A DNA stretch of 64,000 nt from Flammeovirga yaeyamensis. GTDB lineage: Bacteria > Bacteroidota > Bacteroidia > Cytophagales > Flammeovirgaceae. A program made the position numbers and the translations under genes. The DNA lies in the NCBI RefSeq assembly GCF_018736045.1, contig NZ_CP076132.1, positions 1,721,501-1,785,500 on the forward strand, given 5' to 3'. Under the pieces are notes generated by a model that saw only the letters and a program-made list of their open reading frames with translations, had not been told where the DNA came from and did not search any database. Within the stretch, counting starts at the first letter, position 1, and every line of letters begins with the position of its first letter. This document shows positions 37,037-46,854 of this stretch, piece by piece.

Positions 37037-38026
37037 GTTCCACTCCAATTCACTTCTCGTCTCCCAGTATACTTCCGCTTCTTCCTGGATTTCATCCAAC
37101 ATTTGGAAGTCCATAAGATCTAACTGAAGACCAACGCCTTGCAAGTTGCTTTCAAGCATTTCTTTAGTTGTAGCACCGCTTAATGCCACGCTTACCCATG
37201 GTTGAGAAAGAACAAAAGCCATAGCAATTGCATCAATATTTACATTATGTTTTTGTGCTATGAATTGAAGTTTTTGTTTTGAACTTTCAAAAGCAGGATC
37301 AGAGTTTCGAGAAGTTAGGCGTCCATTGGCAAAAACTTCTTTTATGATTACTCCCCATCCTTGATATTTCGCTTCTTGGAGCATTTTAGCAGCTGAACGT
37401 TCTAGAATGTTATATGTGGCTTGAACGGATTGGAACAGGTGTACACCATCTCTTTGAATTTCAAGTGCTTTTTCTAGAGTATCAGCTTGTTGGGTACCGC
37501 TTAAAGATAGTCCAACTATTACCCCTTCGTTTTTGATGTTCCAAAGTTGCTCAATAACTTCTTCATTGTTTAACACTGCAGAACTTAAAGTTGCCGAATG
37601 GATATGATAGATATCTAAATGATCATGGAGTAAGTCTACACTTTCACCCCATTGTTTTTTTAATAATTGGAGGTTATGGTTTTTAATTTCATGATGTTCT
37701 GCTGTCACATTCCATTCAGCAGTATATTCATAACCCCACTTTGAGCCGATTACCGCTTGTTGTTCAGGGTGGGCACCAATCCATTTATTTAAAAACTGTT
37801 CCGCCTTTCCATAAGAGCGGGCAGCATCAAAGTATCTTATTCCTTTTTCGTAGGCAAGGTCAAGCATATCTACACAACGTTGCTGCATATGTTCTATTTG
37901 ATAATCATTGTTCAGGTCATCTCCATGTCCTAAATTAATATATCCAGGTCTTCCAAGAGCTGCTAATCCTAATCCAACTCTTGATGTATATTTATTGGTT
38001 TTTCCGAAAGGAATTATTGATATCAT
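37034..38026 (-). CDS. Aldo/keto reductase family oxidoreductase
   Basis: About 330 residues from MISIIPFGKTNKYTSRVGLG; nine further in-frame codons upstream look non-coding. The catalytic tetrad of the family can be placed: Asp in YFDAARSYGKAE (also giving the Tyr), Lys in IGSKWGYEY and His in DIYHIHSATL. The C-terminal half has the NADPH-binding pattern AIAMAFVLSQPWVSVALSGATTKEMLESNL. It reduces an aldehyde or ketone; the substrate is unknown. The stop codon lies against a TGCTACC-type heptamer array. Confidence 0.88.
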   Translation of the reverse strand: MISIIPFGKTNKYTSRVGLGLAALGRPGYINLGHGDDLNNDYQIEHMQQRCVDMLDLAYEKGIRYFDAARSYGKAEQFLNKWIGAHPEQQAVIGSKWGYEYTAEWNVTAEHHEIKNHNLQLLKKQWGESVDLLHDHLDIYHIHSATLSSAVLNNEEVIEQLWNIKNEGVIVGLSLSGTQQADTLEKALEIQRDGVHLFQSVQATYNILERSAAKMLQEAKYQGWGVIIKEVFANGRLTSRNSDPAFESSKQKLQFIAQKHNVNIDAIAMAFVLSQPWVSVALSGATTKEMLESNLQGVGLQLDLMDFQMLDEIQEEAEVYWETRSELEWN

Positions 38027-38306
38027 ATATGCTAAACTAAAAATTAGAAGCAAACAAAAAATTTAAGCAATACGTTTTTTATGAGTGCTTCAAGTTTGAA
38101 CTAATGCTAAAATTAAGACATTAATTCTAATTAACATTATTTATCTCAAATAAGAAAATTATTTTTTCCGTAATAATTACACTTATTTTTTCAATTTTGA
38201 TTAATCAAACCGTTTATACCATTTTGTTTTTTTTAAATCTCTCAACAAATCGTTGAAAAATCACAAAATCATGAAAATTTGTTGTAAAAAAATACCCTCA
38301 AGAAAG

Positions 38307-38338
38307 TTTGGTTTTAAAAAGCGTAAAATATACATTTG
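38307..38338 (+). promoter_or_regulatory. Consensus Bacteroidetes promoter for the 23-residue microprotein gene
   Basis: TTTG at 38307-38310, then 20 bases, then TACATTTG at 38331-38338: both boxes and the spacing match the Bacteroidetes primary sigma consensus exactly. The transcript should start near 38345, about 40 bases before the ATG. This is the best promoter in the window. Confidence 0.75.
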
Positions 38339-38383
38339 AAGTGTAATCAAATAGCACTTACCACATACAAAACATATAAGATT

Positions 38384-38455
38384 ATGAAAAATTTCACAAT
38401 AGCATCATTAGTAATCGTAGCCGGTTTCGTGATTGCGTTCGCACTTTCGATATAA
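38384..38455 (+). CDS. 23-residue single-pass membrane microprotein
   Basis: The frame MKNFTIASLVIVAGFVIAFALSI encodes a short Lys-bearing N-terminus followed by a hydrophobic helix that runs to the end. It is flanked by a consensus promoter (38307-38338) and a strong terminator (38499-38525), which define a transcript of about 180 bases with this as its only credible frame. The sequence is not recognised. Possible roles are a small membrane-protein regulator of a larger complex or a hydrophobic peptide toxin. A type I toxin would need an antisense RNA, and I see no clear promoter for one. Alternatively the RNA itself is the product. Confidence 0.6.
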   Translation: MKNFTIASLVIVAGFVIAFALSI

Positions 38456-38498
38456 GAAAACTACACCATAAATAAACATATAAACACACACACACATT

Positions 38499-38525
38499 AA
38501 AGGCTGTCATTTGACAGCCTTTTGT
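38499..38525 (+). terminator. Terminator after the microprotein gene
   Basis: The 10-bp stem AAAGGCTGTC/GACAGCCTTT with a 4-base loop is followed by TTGTTATTT. It may also serve the convergent minus-strand gene. Confidence 0.85.
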
Positions 38526-38532
38526 TATTTAT

Positions 38533-39378
38533 CTATTTTAATTCTGATTCTTTGGAGTATTTCATCACAGAGTAGATTGAAACTCCTAACGATTCATTTT
38601 GCCAATTTTCAAAATTCCCTTTTTTAAATTTCGATTTCCCAAATGCATTGGCATTAAGCATGACGCCATAAGTTTTTCCTTTTATGGTTTCAATCATTTT
38701 AATGGAAACAAAAAAGGGCTTTTCCATATAGATGTTCTCTTTCCATAAAATCAGTTCCACCTTACCATTATCAATTTCATCTTTAGAAATTCCCCAAAAT
38801 AATCTTTTCTGATTTAGTACTTCATAAGGCATATCATCTTTTACAGAATAAAAAATAACTTCAAACTTGAGAGAATCTTGATAACTAAATCCTATGTTCA
38901 TCCCAATTTTTTCAAGATATGCAGGAGTTTTATTATTCATAATTTGTGCAATTGAACCTCCTTCTTTAGAATTGATGTTCATAAAGCCAATCTGAAACAT
39001 TCCTGATTTTACATCGACACCAAGTTTTTTCTTTTTAAATTTTATTTTCTCTGCTTGAATAGAAACTTCCGATAATTCTTTGGTGTCTTCTTCGAGTACG
39101 ATTCTTTTATTACCGTTTAATATCTCATTACCTTTTAATTTCTTCTTTATGAAGCCAATGCAGGAGATAGTAAATTCATTATTAGTTGATAAATTTTCAG
39201 AGGGTAATTCTATCCATCCTTCTTGGTTTGATACTTTTCCAATTTTAGCTTTTTGACTATAGAAATTGACATAAGGGATGCCTTTTTGATGAGGGTCGAC
39301 AATTTGAAATCTCACATTTTGACCAATAGAAAAGTGAGAGAGAATAATAAATGATAGAAGTGTTGCAATGTGTTTCAT
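38533..39378 (-). CDS. Exported protein with carboxypeptidase-like regulatory domain
   Basis: 281 residues with a signal peptide (ending SIG/QN). Residues about 22-100 look like a CarboxypepD_reg-type beta-sandwich (FQIVDPHQKGIPYVNFYSQKAKIGKVSNQEGWIEL, IVLEEDTKELSEVSI), the domain often found at the front of SusC-type proteins. Here it is followed by about 180 residues that are not recognised and are not barrel-like. Proteins of this form are common in Bacteroidota cell envelopes, mostly without known function. It is monocistronic. Confidence 0.65.
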   Translation of the reverse strand: MKHIATLLSFIILSHFSIGQNVRFQIVDPHQKGIPYVNFYSQKAKIGKVSNQEGWIELPSENLSTNNEFTISCIGFIKKKLKGNEILNGNKRIVLEEDTKELSEVSIQAEKIKFKKKKLGVDVKSGMFQIGFMNINSKEGGSIAQIMNNKTPAYLEKIGMNIGFSYQDSLKFEVIFYSVKDDMPYEVLNQKRLFWGISKDEIDNGKVELILWKENIYMEKPFFVSIKMIETIKGKTYGVMLNANAFGKSKFKKGNFENWQNESLGVSIYSVMKYSKESELK

Positions 39379-39560
39379 TCGATTTTAGTTAGTGTTATAG
39401 ATTAAATGTGAAAAATAAATTTAATAAAATGATTCAATTTTTTAATTGATGTATAGAAAAACTTAAAGTTGCCTTTTTGAGTATCAATAGATTTGAACAA
39501 TTTTCGTAACTTTAATAGCAAGTGATCAAATTATAAATAAATAAACTATTTTTTATCTCC

Positions 39561-40283
39561 ATGAACCACATCTCTGAATTTGGGTTACCTAAAAAAAGAA
39601 AAAAGACTATAGATTTATTAGAAAAAGCCTTTGCAGAGGGCGATTTAGATCAGCATGACTACGAACATCGTTTAGAAGTAGCACTTGCGGCAAAATCAAA
39701 ATCTGAATTGGATGATGTGTTATCTGATTTTCCTTCTCATTATAAACCGTCAGAATCCTTCAAGAAAACAACCGAGAAACAGAATAGGTTAGAGGTAAAT
39801 CAAGATCCCAATAAATTAGCATTAGCAGTATTATCTGGACGTAGAGAAGTATTATCAAATGTAGCAAATGCTCCGTCTCGCTTTTTTACATTGTTAGGTG
39901 ATACTAAAGTGACTGTAAAAAGTCCTGAGTTCATAAATACAGAAACTCGTTTTGAAACCATTAATGTATTAGGGGAAACCACTTTAGATCTCCGAGACAA
40001 ATGTTTAGAAGGGGCCAAGGTGAATCTTCGAGTGATGTGTACTTTGGGCGAAATTATTCTAAAAGTTGCTCCAGGAACACAGGTTATCGACCAAACTCAT
40101 AAAATCCTATCAGAAAACAGCTTTAAAAAAAGAAGTAAAAACTGGTCTAAAAAAATACAGAAAGTATTTTCTAATAATCAACAACAATATCCAGATCCTT
40201 CGATTCATAAAGTAAACTGCACTGTTGTAGTTGAAGGGTATAATATTTTAGGTTCTTTGAGGATTATGGAGTATGATGTTTAA
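39561..40283 (+). CDS. DUF1707 and LiaF-like C-terminal domain protein
   Basis: 240 residues, soluble. The N-terminus (KKRKKTIDLLEKAFAEGDLDQHDYEHRLEVALAAKSKSELDDVLSDF) is a DUF1707/SHOCT-type helical domain. Residues about 95-240 resemble the beta-rich C-terminal domain of LiaF-type cell-wall stress proteins (LGDTKVTVKSPEF, FETINVLGETTLDL, VNLRVMCTLGEIILKVAPGTQV, and the late VEGYNILGSLRI). There are no transmembrane helices, unlike LiaF itself. It may take part in envelope stress sensing, but that is an inference from the family. It overlaps the convergent ElaA gene by 4 bases. Confidence 0.7.
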   Translation: MNHISEFGLPKKRKKTIDLLEKAFAEGDLDQHDYEHRLEVALAAKSKSELDDVLSDFPSHYKPSESFKKTTEKQNRLEVNQDPNKLALAVLSGRREVLSNVANAPSRFFTLLGDTKVTVKSPEFINTETRFETINVLGETTLDLRDKCLEGAKVNLRVMCTLGEIILKVAPGTQVIDQTHKILSENSFKKRSKNWSKKIQKVFSNNQQQYPDPSIHKVNCTVVVEGYNILGSLRIMEYDV

Positions 40284-40726
40284 CGGAGTAGTTCCATTTT
40301 AAAATGAGGAATACCGTCTTCTAAATATTCGTCGGACTTAATGACATAACCAAGGCTTTGATAGAACTTAGTAAGGTATTTTTGTGCACTTATTTGTATT
40401 AAATCACTTTCCCAATGATCAAAAATCCATTGGTTAGCAGTGGTCATAATTTTTCTTGCAATTCCTTCTTTTCTATTTGATGGGTGGACAATGACTCTTC
40501 CAATAGAAGGGTATTTAAATCGTGTACCTGATGGTAGTATTCTTAAGTAACCTGCAAGTTTACCATTTTTTCTTGCTATTAAGTGATAAGCTTCTTGGTC
40601 ATTGTTATCCAGATCATTATAAACACAATCTTGTTCTACTACAAATACTTCAGCTCTAAGTTGAAGTATTTCATAGAGTTCTTCTTTATCAAGTTCTTGG
40701 TAGGGCTTTATGGTTAGATTTGTCAT
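40280..40726 (-). CDS. ElaA-family GNAT acetyltransferase
   Basis: About 148 residues starting at MTNLTIKPY; a start 5 codons earlier is possible. The family pattern is clear: ELYEILQLRAEVFVVEQDCVYNDLDNNDQEAYHL, then AGYLRILPSG, and the acetyl-CoA binding turn IGRVIVHPSNRKEGIARKIM. ElaA proteins transfer acetyl groups to small amines or protein N-termini; the substrate is unknown. A TATTTTTG -7 box lies on the minus strand at 40770-40777. Confidence 0.9.
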   Translation of the reverse strand: MTNLTIKPYQELDKEELYEILQLRAEVFVVEQDCVYNDLDNNDQEAYHLIARKNGKLAGYLRILPSGTRFKYPSIGRVIVHPSNRKEGIARKIMTTANQWIFDHWESDLIQISAQKYLTKFYQSLGYVIKSDEYLEDGIPHFKMELLR

Positions 40727-40824
40727 TAAATATGTGATCAAATTGATGGTGGAGGTGATTGTAATATTTCAAAAATAGGGGTTATTTATCAAATTATTCT
40801 TTTCCTTCTCAAAAAAGTCTATAA

Positions 40825-43800
40825 CTATTGTATCATCACAAACGCACCCCAATAATAAGGAATCTCATATTCTTCCTTAAGTTTTAATTGTGCCTTTTTA
40901 AATGCTAAAGATTTATTACCCGTTAAAAACCATTGCTGATAAAATTCATTCATCAACTTTTGAGTTGCTTTATCATCAACATTCCATAATGACATGATAA
41001 TGGATTGCACTCCTGCAATGCTAAAAGCATATTGAAGACCAGATATTCCATCTCCATCGGATACATCTGAAACACCCGATTGACAAGCGGAAAGCACTAA
41101 AAGTTCTGTATTATTTAAATTGATTCCTTTCACTTCATAGGCAGTAAGAATTCCATCATTGCCCGATTGGTAGATCTCAAACACATCTCGTTCTTTTTTA
41201 TGAGCAATTTCTGAAAGAAACAATCCTGATTTTAATAACTGATGATTTAGAATTGGATCTTTTAATTGATTTAAATAAAATCCATGAGTAGCAATATGCA
41301 GTATGTTGGGCGCCACACTAATGTTCTTGATATTCTCTTCCGTCGCTTGATCTTTTGACAATACCTTTACATTCCATCCCTTTTTTCTAAATAATTCTGC
41401 TGAATTGTCAATTTCAACTGCTGTACCAGGTAGGTTATCTAATTCAAAAGCATATACATCATTGATTCCTCTGCTTTGCAAAGCATCTTCCTCTTCCTTT
41501 TTGAAAACAGGATTACCAATCAATAAAATTTCTTTGGATGATTTAATGGTATTTGCCTCCTTTTTTAAGTTAGATGTACTGATGACAAGGTGTATGTCGT
41601 TCTCCTCAATGAGGTATTTTTTGGTGATTGGATTTTGAAGAATATTTAAATTGATCACATTATAAATACCATCTTGGCTTACATAGAGTGTTTTTTTCTC
41701 TAATCCCAATTCCAAGAGAGCATCTGATATTGGCTTCCAAAAATGATTATAAGGAGGGACATAATCTTTATCGTCAAACATCACATAAGCTTTAGCATGC
41801 AGTGATGTACAATTTTTATACTCCTTAATAATGTCTTGTTCTAGTTTGTCTGCTAAACCAATCTCACATAGAAAAGGCTGTTTCATTTTGTTGTCTAGAA
41901 TTAAAGCAATGTATTTATCCTTTTCTTTTTCAATATTTTTCAACTTGATAATTTCAATAGCTATTTCATCATCAGATAGTTTGTTTTTAATTTCTTCCCA
42001 CTTTTCTAATGATTTATCTACTTTAATATCAGTTTTCTTGTCACTTGCAAATACCAAAGACTTTTCTAAGTTTTTGATTCTATCAATGGTCATGTAACTG
42101 TCTAGTTTTAGCTTTTTTCTATCGCTTACAGAAAGAAAATTTGCAGTGGCTAAACGTGATTTTTGTTGATATAAATTAGCTGCATAATTAGAAAATAATT
42201 GCTCATTTCTGTACTTATTAAGTGAAGCAATTTCCTCTTTTCTTTCAATAGCTTCATTTAGGAAGTACTTCCTGTAGTTAATTTGAAGATTGTAGGCTTG
42301 CTTTATCATTTTTGTAGAAGCCATTCCTTTTTCAGTTGAAAGTAAACTGAAGAAATACTCAAACACTTCGCTCGAATGATGAATAAAATTGATTTTTTCG
42401 TCTTCGCTCGTAAACTTTAGCTGTTCATCGTATTGGGTCAACCTCATATTTACCGCCTTAATGATTAAATCTTCAGCATCATCCCAATTTTGTTGTAATG
42501 CCTTAATGTAGGCAATACGAGCCAATAAATAGGGTTGATAAATAGAGGAAGATTCAAAGGAGTTCTGAAGAAGATGATATTGATCTAATGCCTTGTCTAA
42601 CTTTAATTGTTTTAAGTAAATATTCGCTTTAGCATCAATTATTCTTAAACGTTCCGATTGTTTGTCTAAAAACTGGTGATGATGTGCAATAGTATTTGCC
42701 TTATTGAACTCATGATTTGCTTTATCATAATGCCCACCCCTCATTTCTAGATATCCTCTGATGTAATTTAATTTGACTAGAAAATGATGTTTAGGACTTA
42801 AATACCCAATTATTTTTTTCTCAATTTCATTTAGTTGCTCCTCATAATTTTCGTGATCACCATGGTGTATATGTGCATAGATTTTAGTGAGTTGAATATC
42901 AAAAAAACTATAACTATTCGTCATCTCTCTTTTGGTTAAAAAACGGACTTCACTATCACAAATATTTATAGCATCGGTACTCCTCCCAAGCGTAATAAAA
43001 AGTTCACCCAAAATGGTGACAGCATCTGAATAATGTCGAGTGAAAAATATTCTTTCCTGACGCACAATAGAGATCAATTCCATCAATTGAAGCTCAGAAG
43101 TAATATAATTTCCTTCAATGTAACTCAGTTCACCGCTTAACCTTAATGACAATAAATTGATGTCTTTGTCAGTAAATGTCACTTGATCTGCTTTACTTAA
43201 ATAATCGCTTGCCTGTTTGGTATTTCCTCTTTTCAAATAGATGTCAGCCATTCCTAATAAGGTTTTGGCATAGACATTTTTATCTCCATTTTTAGCATTG
43301 TAATTCTTCTCTATGATCGTATAATATTGAGTGGCTTTTTTTAAGAATCCTTCCGATTTTAGAATATGCCCCAATTTATAATAAGCAGTTAATGTGTAAG
43401 GATGATATTTCCCTAAGTAAGTGTTGAGATGGTTTTTATATTTATCGTAAAAGCTATAAGATAATTTGTACTGATGATCGTTGTAAAAATTATCTGCAAT
43501 ACATAATAACGTTTCTGTATAAAGTGGTGATTTTTCTTTTGAATTGTTGATTAACTGTTCTTGCACTTCACTTAATAATTGATTCGCTTTTTCGAACTGA
43601 AACCAATCAACATACACCTTAGCTTTTTGAACTTTTATCCAATGCTCATCGAGTACTTGATGTAAAAACGTGACTTGTTGTGCGTTTGAGTTATATAAGG
43701 CTAAGGCTTCATCGAATAACTTTATACTTTCTTCAAAATACTCACCTTCTTTTTTTAATAAAGCTTTGTTGATCAGACAGAACAGATAATCGGGGTGTTG

Positions 43801-44238
43801 TTTGGTAAGAGTTTTTACATAAATCATTTCTGCCTCGTTAATGAGCCGATTTGCCATTTCCACCTGATTATTTTGTATATACGCAAAAGCCATATAATTA
43901 TTAACTAATGCGTAATCAGGATATAACCATCCCGAAGAGATGTTCATAATTTCTTTTGCTTCCTCAAGTGCTTCGATAGAGTATTGAAATTCTTTTCTGT
44001 TTTTGGTCAGCTCAGCATAAATAAGTAAAGGTAAAAGTACATGTACAGATTGTTCTCCATACTTTGATTTTTCAGATTGTATCCAATCTTCCGAAGCTTG
44101 TAATGCTTCATTTAAAGCACCATTATCTTCGAGGTCTAAAATTATTTTAGTTTTAGGATCTTCTGCATTCAATCCAAAACTGATAATAGGTATGAGGTAG
44201 AAAAAGATGGAAATGAATTGTCTTTTAATTAGATACAT
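40825..44238 (-). CDS. Exported TPR-CHAT domain protein (caspase-like)
   Basis: 1137 residues from MYLIKRQFISIFFYLIPII, chosen because it gives a signal peptide ending near SFG/LNA; the frame runs 29 codons further upstream without signal-like sequence. Residues about 30-640 are a long series of TPR-like helix pairs (for example FYDKYKNHLNTYLGKYHPYTLTAYYKLGHIL). The C-terminal third is a CHAT domain with the caspase-like dyad His985 (NILHIATHGFYL) and Cys1052 (LLVLSACQSG), and SIAGVQSIIMSLWNVDDKAT afterwards. CHAT proteins are TPR-linked cysteine proteases related to separase and caspases. Export would put this one in the periplasm or envelope. No partner gene typical of CHAT defence systems is adjacent. 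Confidence 0.85.
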   Translation of the reverse strand: MYLIKRQFISIFFYLIPIISFGLNAEDPKTKIILDLEDNGALNEALQASEDWIQSEKSKYGEQSVHVLLPLLIYAELTKNRKEFQYSIEALEEAKEIMNISSGWLYPDYALVNNYMAFAYIQNNQVEMANRLINEAEMIYVKTLTKQHPDYLFCLINKALLKKEGEYFEESIKLFDEALALYNSNAQQVTFLHQVLDEHWIKVQKAKVYVDWFQFEKANQLLSEVQEQLINNSKEKSPLYTETLLCIADNFYNDHQYKLSYSFYDKYKNHLNTYLGKYHPYTLTAYYKLGHILKSEGFLKKATQYYTIIEKNYNAKNGDKNVYAKTLLGMADIYLKRGNTKQASDYLSKADQVTFTDKDINLLSLRLSGELSYIEGNYITSELQLMELISIVRQERIFFTRHYSDAVTILGELFITLGRSTDAINICDSEVRFLTKREMTNSYSFFDIQLTKIYAHIHHGDHENYEEQLNEIEKKIIGYLSPKHHFLVKLNYIRGYLEMRGGHYDKANHEFNKANTIAHHHQFLDKQSERLRIIDAKANIYLKQLKLDKALDQYHLLQNSFESSSIYQPYLLARIAYIKALQQNWDDAEDLIIKAVNMRLTQYDEQLKFTSEDEKINFIHHSSEVFEYFFSLLSTEKGMASTKMIKQAYNLQINYRKYFLNEAIERKEEIASLNKYRNEQLFSNYAANLYQQKSRLATANFLSVSDRKKLKLDSYMTIDRIKNLEKSLVFASDKKTDIKVDKSLEKWEEIKNKLSDDEIAIEIIKLKNIEKEKDKYIALILDNKMKQPFLCEIGLADKLEQDIIKEYKNCTSLHAKAYVMFDDKDYVPPYNHFWKPISDALLELGLEKKTLYVSQDGIYNVINLNILQNPITKKYLIEENDIHLVISTSNLKKEANTIKSSKEILLIGNPVFKKEEEDALQSRGINDVYAFELDNLPGTAVEIDNSAELFRKKGWNVKVLSKDQATEENIKNISVAPNILHIATHGFYLNQLKDPILNHQLLKSGLFLSEIAHKKERDVFEIYQSGNDGILTAYEVKGINLNNTELLVLSACQSGVSDVSDGDGISGLQYAFSIAGVQSIIMSLWNVDDKATQKLMNEFYQQWFLTGNKSLAFKKAQLKLKEEYEIPYYWGAFVMIQ

Positions 44239-44331
44239 GCAAATTAGGTATAGATAGGGGTTAGTAGTATTCTGATTGATAGTCAATAAGATACGAAAAT
44301 ATCTGTAGATAAAGTAGTTGAGCATAAAAAA

Positions 44332-44374
44332 AGACTATCAAACTCTTTCTATGAAAGAAGAAGTTTGATAGTCT
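44332..44374 (-). terminator. Terminator after the 122-residue gene
   Basis: The 13-bp stem AGACTATCAAACT/AGTTTGATAGTCT has an inner small hairpin and is followed on the minus strand by six T residues, 26 bases beyond the stop codon at 44400. Confidence 0.9.
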
Positions 44375-44399
44375 CAAATATTTATATAAATAGTATTAT

Positions 44400-44768
44400 T
44401 TATTTCTTCAAATAAGAAGGTACATTTACCATCGGAGTACCTACTTCAGCAAGGTTATATACCCATGATATAGAGTAGTTTAATGCCAAATCTCTGTGAT
44501 ATGGATGAATTTTATTGATGAAAGGTAATGTCGGATCAGAAATTAGATCCATAGTCTTCATAATAATTTCCACATCTGATTTGTTTAATTCATGCTCTTG
44601 AGCACCTAGATGAGGACATAATTTTTCTAAAGTTGCCTGAACTTGTTCTTTATGATTTTCAATCAGCAATGAGGTATAATCAGATACAAAACCGAATTTC
44701 ATAGCTTCTCTTAAGCTAGATTTAATCACAGTGATGATATCTTGCTCTCTTTTTGATAGTGGTCTCAT
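44400..44768 (-). CDS. Hypothetical helical protein
   Basis: 122 residues, not recognised. No signal peptide or membrane helix. It seems all-helical (REQDIITVIKSSLREAMKFGFVSDY; HELNKSDVEIIMKTMDLISD). The gene is framed by its own terminator and a gap of more than 200 bases upstream, so it is likely a real monocistronic gene. Nothing in the context suggests a function. Confidence 0.65.
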   Translation of the reverse strand: MRPLSKREQDIITVIKSSLREAMKFGFVSDYTSLLIENHKEQVQATLEKLCPHLGAQEHELNKSDVEIIMKTMDLISDPTLPFINKIHPYHRDLALNYSISWVYNLAEVGTPMVNVPSYLKK

Positions 44769-44980
44769 GATAGTCGTTATAAGTTACTTGTTATTAACAC
44801 AATCTCAAACAATGACTTATGTCATTGATTATATTCAACTCGCATTATAATTAAAATTTAAAAGAAAACATAATTCTTTAGAGAAAAACACATAACTGAT
44901 AATAATTGTTGACATGTATTTAATAAGGTTTGTAATTTAGTGTAAATCAACAAATGTTAACGATAATGTAACCCAAACGA

Positions 44981-45901
44981 ATGAAAAACTATCATATACT
45001 TAATGGCGACAGTATACTTGAAGCATGGAGACATCAAAATTTTGATGCAGAACCTATCATATTTAGAGAAATGTTGGTGGAAGGGGAGAGCATGATTGAA
45101 CTATGGACACATCGATTTTTCGAGAAAAGAAAACACTTTTTCTTAACCAACTATGGAGTCTCTTTTGAAGATTATAATAGTAAATCGGGTGTTGAACTTC
45201 AAAAAATGAATCAATTGGTCAATGCCACTACAATAACATTGTGGTTTGAGAATGATTTGTTTTGTCATATTAATCTAATGGCGACCCTTCATTTTATTCA
45301 TCAGCTGAATATGAATGATGTAGAGGTTTACTTAGTGTTGGGAGAGGGAACGAAGGGATTAGGAGAATATACCAAGGAGGCATTCGGCAAGTTGTATCAT
45401 CAAAAAGTAAAATTGGATGCAGATGATCTTGCATTTGCCTCTAAATTTTGGGAACTCTATACCAAAGCAGATCTTGATAATTTCATCACTTATATCAAAA
45501 GATCACCAAAGTTTTTACCCCTTCTTAAAGAGGTGATGACCACCTATATGGAGCAGTTTCCTCAAAAAGAATCGGGTATTAATAAGCTAGAAAGAAGAAT
45601 TCTCAAATTCCTTAATGATGAGCCACTTACAGAACATAAATTGATTGGAAAGTTATTGAGAAGACAAACGTATGAAGGTTTTGGGGATCTTCAATATGAA
45701 AAAATTCTTAAGCAATTATCTTCATCACTAATCGAAAAAGAAGAGGATGATCATTTGGTTTTATCGTCGGAAGGGAAGAAAGTATTAAGAGGTTTACAAA
45801 AATTTGATGATGAACAATTGCCTTATCAATTCTATGGAGGGGCCATGAGGACGGAGTACTATTATGATGAAGAAAAGAGTTTTTTAATCGGAAGAAATTA
45901 A
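44981..45901 (+). CDS. DUF1835 domain-containing protein
   Basis: 306 residues. The N-terminus ([17 protein letters not shown], with [10 protein letters not shown] and later [24 protein letters not shown]) fits the DUF1835 family, whose members have no established biochemical role. A C-terminal part ([27 protein letters not shown], then [13 protein letters not shown]) looks like a winged-helix segment. The gene stands 34 bases before thyA on the same strand and may share its transcript. Confidence 0.75.
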   Translation: MKNYHILNGDSILEAWRHQNFDAEPIIFREMLVEGESMIELWTHRFFEKRKHFFLTNYGVSFEDYNSKSGVELQKMNQLVNATTITLWFENDLFCHINLMATLHFIHQLNMNDVEVYLVLGEGTKGLGEYTKEAFGKLYHQKVKLDADDLAFASKFWELYTKADLDNFITYIKRSPKFLPLLKEVMTTYMEQFPQKESGINKLERRILKFLNDEPLTEHKLIGKLLRRQTYEGFGDLQYEKILKQLSSSLIEKEEDDHLVLSSEGKKVLRGLQKFDDEQLPYQFYGGAMRTEYYYDEEKSFLIGRN

Positions 45902-45935
45902 TCATATTTGTATCCGATTTTTAACAAACATCCCT

Positions 45936-46730
45936 ATGAAGCAGTATCACGAGTTATTAGAAAGAATCCTAAAAGAAGGAGCAGAGAAAGGAGACAGAAC
46001 AGGAACAGGTACAAGATCTGTATTTGGTCATCAAATGAGGTTCGATTTATCAGAAGGATTCCCGGTGTTGACGACAAAAAAACTTCACCTTCGTTCTATA
46101 ATTCATGAGTTGCTTTGGTTCTTAAAGGGAGATACTAATATCTCTTACCTTACAGAAAACGGGGTTAGAATCTGGAACGAATGGGCTGATGAGAATGGCG
46201 ACTTAGGTCCTGTTTATGGTAAGCAATGGAGAAGTTGGGCAGGAGCTGATGGAGAAGTGGTCGATCAGATTTCTTGGTTAGTCAACGAGATCAAGACCAA
46301 TCCAAACTCTAGAAGATTAGTCATTTCAGCTTGGAATGTTGGAGAATTATCTAAAATGGCTTTAATGCCTTGTCACGCACTATTCCAATTTTATGTTGCT
46401 GATGGAAAATTATCTTGTCAGTTATATCAAAGAAGTGCAGACGTATTTTTAGGTGTGCCTTTTAACATTGCATCATATGCCTTGTTAACTGTGATGATTG
46501 CCCAAGTTTGTGATCTAGAGCCAGGTGATTTTGTTCACACTTTAGGTGATGCTCACTTGTATAATAATCATATTGAGCAAGCGGAACTTCAGTTAACTAG
46601 AGATTTCAGAACATTACCAACAATGGCTATAAATCCAGATGTGAAAGACCTGTTTGAATTTAAGTTCGATGATTTCAAATTGGAAGGTTACGACCCTCAT
46701 CCACATATTAAAGCAGAGGTTTCTGTATAA
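45936..46730 (+). CDS. thyA: Thymidylate synthase
   Basis: 264 residues, the same length as E. coli ThyA. It makes dTMP from dUMP with methylenetetrahydrofolate. The catalytic Cys146 lies in [11 protein letters not shown]. The dUMP-binding block [20 protein letters not shown] and the C-terminal end [16 protein letters not shown], close to the canonical ending, are both present. The start ATG follows DUF1835 by 34 bases. A terminator lies downstream. The usual partner folA is not in the window. Confidence 0.98.
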   Translation: MKQYHELLERILKEGAEKGDRTGTGTRSVFGHQMRFDLSEGFPVLTTKKLHLRSIIHELLWFLKGDTNISYLTENGVRIWNEWADENGDLGPVYGKQWRSWAGADGEVVDQISWLVNEIKTNPNSRRLVISAWNVGELSKMALMPCHALFQFYVADGKLSCQLYQRSADVFLGVPFNIASYALLTVMIAQVCDLEPGDFVHTLGDAHLYNNHIEQAELQLTRDFRTLPTMAINPDVKDLFEFKFDDFKLEGYDPHPHIKAEVSV

Positions 46731-46753
46731 TTTAAAGAAACCTTTGTAAAAAG

Positions 46754-46790
46754 AAGCCTAGATCATATAAATTTGATTTAGGCTTTTTTA
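46754..46790 (+). terminator. Terminator after thyA
   Basis: AAGCCTA/TAGGCTT, extended by further weak pairs inside, is followed by a T-run. Confidence 0.85.
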
Positions 46791-46854
46791 TTTTCGTTTA
46801 GCTGGAAACGAGAGTAAAAAACTCTAATGAGAAACAAACCTGAATACGTGTATT

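Noticed and set aside
40825-44238. CHAT-gasdermin or CHAT-Cas defence pair
   Set aside because: Neighbours are an acetyltransferase and a small hypothetical protein; no gasdermin or Cas gene is adjacent.
44239-44325. Longer N-terminus for the CHAT protein
   Set aside because: The additional 29 residues would bury the signal peptide; the later ATG gives a normal one.
45908-46108. A 66-codon frame overlapping the start of thyA
   Set aside because: It is out of frame with ThyA and lies almost wholly inside that certain gene.
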